From NCBI GenBank assembly GCA_902797915.1, contig CADBUK010000002.1, positions 1 through 24,295 on the forward strand: 24,295 nucleotides of DNA, given 5' to 3'. This DNA comes from Oscillospiraceae bacterium. GTDB lineage: Bacteria > Bacillota > Clostridia > Oscillospirales > Acutalibacteraceae. Shown piece after piece: positions 22,093-24,295 of this stretch (its first letter is position 1; every line of letters begins with the position of its first letter). Made by a program: the position numbers and the translations under genes. The notes under the pieces were generated by a model, which saw only the letters and a program-made list of their open reading frames with translations, made no database searches and had not been told where the DNA came from.

Positions 22093-22121
22093 TTGATTAT
22101 AAACAGATAATGTTATATAAT
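22093..22121 (+). promoter_or_regulatory. SigA-type promoter for the yhaM-like/prmA operon
   Basis: TTGATT (22093-22098), a 17-base spacer and TATAAT (22116-22121), about 30 bases before the start. Confidence 0.8.
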
Positions 22122-22152
22122 ACATTTAACAATTAGAAATCAGGTGATGAAA

Positions 22153-23115
22153 ATGAATTTTAAAACCTTACCGAACGGGATGAGCGAGGGCTTTGTTATC
22201 CTGAAAAAATGCGAGGAAAAGAAGGCTAAAAACGGCTCAACCTATCTGGATATTATTATAGGCGACAAGGACGGCGACCTGCCCGCAAAGCTGTGGGATT
22301 ACAGCGGCGGAATATTCGAGGAGGAAATGGTTGTTAAAATCCGCGGAAACATTGAGCAATACAACGGCAAGGACCAGTTCCGCGTTTCCCAAATCCGTCC
22401 CGCCGCGGCTTCGGACGAATATCAGCTTTCCGATTTGGTACCCGCGACCGAGGTTGGCGGCGAAATGCTTTACAACAGGCTTGTAAGAAAGGTTAACGGT
22501 TTTAAGGACGACGAGCTGAAACGCCTTGTGCTTGAGGTGTTTGCGGACAAAAAGCAGGCGCTTATTACCTGCCCCGCCGCTTACAGACTGCACCACGCAA
22601 TGCTTGGCGGGCTTATGCTGCACACCGCGTCGATAGTAGAAATGGCGGAGGCAATCTGCAAGGTTTACCCGAACGTTAACCGCGAGCTGCTGCTTGCGGG
22701 CGCAATCCTGCACGACGTTGCTAAAACCTGGGAGTTTGAGCTTGGCAAGACGGGGCTTGTTAAAAACTACTCCACCGAGGGAGAGCTTATAGGCCATCTT
22801 GTTAAGGGCGCAATGTACGTTGAGGACGCGGCTAAAAAGCTTGGCGTCAGCCGTGAAAAAGCGATGCTGATTGAACATATGATTCTGAGCCACCACGGCG
22901 TGCCCGAATTCGGCTCGCCCGTTCGCCCGATGTTTCTTGAGGCGGAAATACTGTCCGAGCTTGACACGCTGGATGCAACAATTTTTGAAATCAACGATTC
23001 CACCTCAAAGGTTGAAGCGGGCAAATTTACGGACAGGCAGTGGGCGCTTGACAACAGAAAGCTTTATAACCACGGACTTTCATCAACCGAACACAAGGTT
23101 AATTTTGAGGACTGA
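22153..23115 (+). CDS. YhaM-like 3'-5' exoribonuclease (OB fold + HD domain)
   Basis: The N-terminal OB-fold nucleic-acid-binding domain (about 8-95) has GSTYLDIIIGDKDGDLPAKLW and VKIRGNIEQYNGKDQFRVSQI. The HD domain (about 140-290) has LHHAMLGGLMLHT, the metal pair in AGAILHDVAKTWE, a later HLVKGAMYVEDAA, and SHHGVPEFGSPV. This is the layout of YhaM/CBF1, which degrades RNA or single-stranded DNA from the 3' end. At 320 residues it matches the family. Three in-frame starts lie together (GTG 22144, ATG 22147, ATG 22153); AGGTG six bases before the last favours 22153. It is followed after 2 bases by prmA, so the two are coupled. Confidence 0.88.
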   Translation: MNFKTLPNGMSEGFVILKKCEEKKAKNGSTYLDIIIGDKDGDLPAKLWDYSGGIFEEEMVVKIRGNIEQYNGKDQFRVSQIRPAAASDEYQLSDLVPATEVGGEMLYNRLVRKVNGFKDDELKRLVLEVFADKKQALITCPAAYRLHHAMLGGLMLHTASIVEMAEAICKVYPNVNRELLLAGAILHDVAKTWEFELGKTGLVKNYSTEGELIGHLVKGAMYVEDAAKKLGVSREKAMLIEHMILSHHGVPEFGSPVRPMFLEAEILSELDTLDATIFEINDSTSKVEAGKFTDRQWALDNRKLYNHGLSSTEHKVNFED

Positions 23116-23117
23116 TT

Positions 23118-24053
23118 ATGGAAAACGAAAGCTGGAACGAAATAGTTATTACGGTTGACGCTGACGACGCGGAAACCGCAGGCGCAATCGCAAATATGGT
23201 TGTGCCCTACGGCATTTACATTGAGGATTACTCCGACCTTGAAAACGAGGTTATGGAGATTGCGCACATTGATTTGATTGAGGAGGGTCTGCTCGGCGCG
23301 GACCGCACCAAAGCAAAGATACACGTTTACGTTAACCCGCACGAAAACCCGATGGAAGCGGTTTCCTTTATTGAGGAAAGGCTTAACGGCGCGAACATTG
23401 ACTTTGAATGGTCAATTAACGACTGCGCAGCTGAGGACTGGGTTAACAACTGGAAGCAGTATTTCCACCCGATGCCGATTGGCGAAAAGCTGTTAATCCG
23501 TCCCGTATGGGAGGAGGAATATGACGCGGGCGGCAGGAAGGTGCTGCACCTTGAGCCCGGTCTTGCCTTCGGCACGGGCAGCCACCCGACTACAAAGCTT
23601 TGCCTTGAAACGCTTGAAAAATACGTTAACGATAATTCAACCGTGCTTGACATAGGCTGCGGCAGCGGCATACTTTCAATCGCGGCGCTGCTCCTCGGCG
23701 CAAAAAGCGCCTTCGGCGTTGACATTGATAAGTTAGCGGTTAAAACAGCGCTTGCAAACGCAAAGGAAAACGGCTTTGAGCCCCCTGTTTTTAACGCCGT
23801 TAACGGCAATCTTTCCGATAAGGTAAGCGGCAAATTCAACCTTGTTGTTGCAAACATCGTTGCCGATATTATTATGGAGTTCAACACGCAGGTTGGCGAA
23901 TTCCTGACCGACGACGGCGTTTACATTACGGGCGGAATTATTGACTCAAGAGCGGATGAGGTTAAAGCCTCCTTCGCCGCAAACGGCTTTGAAATCATTG
24001 AAGGCTTTGAGGAAAAGGGCTGGTGCGTTTTTGCGTGCAAAAAGCTGAGCTAA
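23118..24053 (+). CDS. prmA: Ribosomal protein L11 methyltransferase PrmA
   Basis: PrmA methylates ribosomal protein L11 using S-adenosylmethionine. The N-terminal substrate-binding region ends at WKQYFHPMPIG (near 112). The catalytic domain shows LEPGLAFGTGSHPTTKLCL, the SAM-binding motif I VLDIGCGSGILSI (near 176), GVDIDKLAVKTALANAKENG and the NIVADII motif. The length of 311 residues is normal. GAGGA lies upstream of the ATG, which follows the yhaM-like stop by 2 bases. In many Firmicutes prmA is next to the 16S rRNA methyltransferase gene rsmE. That gene is not in view here. Confidence 0.96.
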   Translation: MENESWNEIVITVDADDAETAGAIANMVVPYGIYIEDYSDLENEVMEIAHIDLIEEGLLGADRTKAKIHVYVNPHENPMEAVSFIEERLNGANIDFEWSINDCAAEDWVNNWKQYFHPMPIGEKLLIRPVWEEEYDAGGRKVLHLEPGLAFGTGSHPTTKLCLETLEKYVNDNSTVLDIGCGSGILSIAALLLGAKSAFGVDIDKLAVKTALANAKENGFEPPVFNAVNGNLSDKVSGKFNLVVANIVADIIMEFNTQVGEFLTDDGVYITGGIIDSRADEVKASFAANGFEIIEGFEEKGWCVFACKKLS

Positions 24054-24168
24054 ATTTGCCTCACGGCAAGCTAATAATAGTTGCAAAGCAATTTAGCTCA
24101 TGCAGGGCATTAGTTTAGCTGTAAAACAATTTAGCTTTTGCGCAGCAAAAAATTAGTTTCCGGAAACT
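24047..24168. repeat. String of small hairpins separated by TTTAGCT
   Basis: From the end of prmA onward, short inverted repeats follow each other: TTGCC-TCAC-GGCAA (24056-24069), TTGC-AAA-GCAA (24081-24091), ATGC-AGG-GCAT (24100-24110), TTTTGC-GCA-GCAAAA (24136-24150), and a perfect 14-base palindrome AGTTTCCGGAAACT (24155-24168). TTTAGCT occurs at 24092-24098, 24114-24120 and 24130-24136, and its complement AGCTAAA at 24048-24054. The unit is roughly hairpin plus TTTAGCT. No T-run typical of a terminator is present. I cannot name the element. Confidence 0.55.
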
Positions 24169-24186
24169 TCCTGCAAATTCAAATTC

Positions 24187-24253
24187 ATAAAAAAACACGG
24201 TAGCCGAATTTGAACTGCACCAGATTGTGCAGACAGCACAAAAACAGCCTACC
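24187..24253 (-). terminator. Probable terminator for a minus-strand gene beyond the right edge
   Basis: An outer GGTAG/CTACC pair (24199-24203 with 24249-24253) encloses a 6-bp CTGCAC/GTGCAG hairpin (24215-24232). Read on the minus strand it is followed by seven or more T's (near 24189-24195). A further GGTAG at 24256-24260 could pair with CTACC as an alternative. The gene it would serve lies outside the window. Confidence 0.4.
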
Positions 24254-24295
24254 AAGGTAGAATATTAAGTTTTAAGCAACGAACTGACATCTTTG

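Noticed and set aside
22237..22896. Minus-strand frame inside the yhaM-like gene
   Set aside because: A shadow of the OB/HD coding region; its composition is that of a complementary frame.
24265..24294. Minus-strand frame ending KDVSSLLKT-stop at the right edge
   Set aside because: Only nine codons are visible. The downstream T-run hairpin suggests a gene may end here, but this is too short to call a coding region.

Overview
The window looks like a chromosomal segment of a low-to-moderate GC Gram-positive gut clostridium (Eubacteriales, perhaps Oscillospiraceae/Ruminococcaceae-like). The evidence is the yloU-yloV-recG gene order, PASTA and choline-binding-repeat envelope proteins, zinc-ribbon proteins of Firmicutes type, AGGAGG-like ribosome sites and SigA-type promoters with 17-bp spacers. 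It is mostly core genome. I see no transposase, integrase, CRISPR array, tRNA or rRNA.

Layout. (1) 1-182 is an AT-rich, hairpin-rich non-coding block. (2) 183-2678, minus strand: an M20 peptidase (PepT-like) followed by a TcdA/YgdL-like E1 protein and a TtcA-like PP-loop protein, both with degraded ATP-site motifs. (3) 2813-8025, minus strand: a five-gene membrane-stress-type operon of SPFH protein with zinc ribbons, DUF4428 protein with a Gln-rich repeat, double zinc-ribbon membrane protein, TPM-domain protein and a small DUF6935-like protein. It resembles Bacillus subtilis ydjG-ydjH-ydjI, but no PspA is present. (4) 8347-10623, plus strand: a YmdB-type phosphodiesterase and an orphan oligopeptide-binding lipoprotein. 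(5) 10705-14805, plus strand: Asp23/Gls24 (YloU), FakA/YloV and RecG. (6) 14842-19951, minus strand: a PASTA-domain pseudokinase, a GH25 lysozyme and an NlpC/P60 hydrolase; the two hydrolases carry long choline-binding-type repeat arrays. (7) 20162-22016, plus strand: a membrane-anchored HAD phosphatase, then a very small partner-switch pair (RsbW-like protein with an apparent AUU start, plus a STAS protein). (8) 22153-24053, plus strand: a YhaM-like OB/HD exoribonuclease and PrmA. (9) 24054-24295 holds a string of small hairpins separated by TTTAGCT and a probable terminator for a gene beyond the right edge.

The recurring theme is envelope maintenance (SPFH/TPM module, Asp23, fatty acid kinase, PASTA pseudokinase, two wall hydrolases) together with proteins that keep an enzyme fold but have lost catalytic residues: the pseudokinase, the RsbW-like protein and the TcdA-like/TtcA-like pair. 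The best candidates for something under-described are the PspA-less SPFH/TPM/zinc-ribbon operon, the PASTA pseudokinase next to the hydrolases, and the AUU-started RsbW-like/STAS pair.
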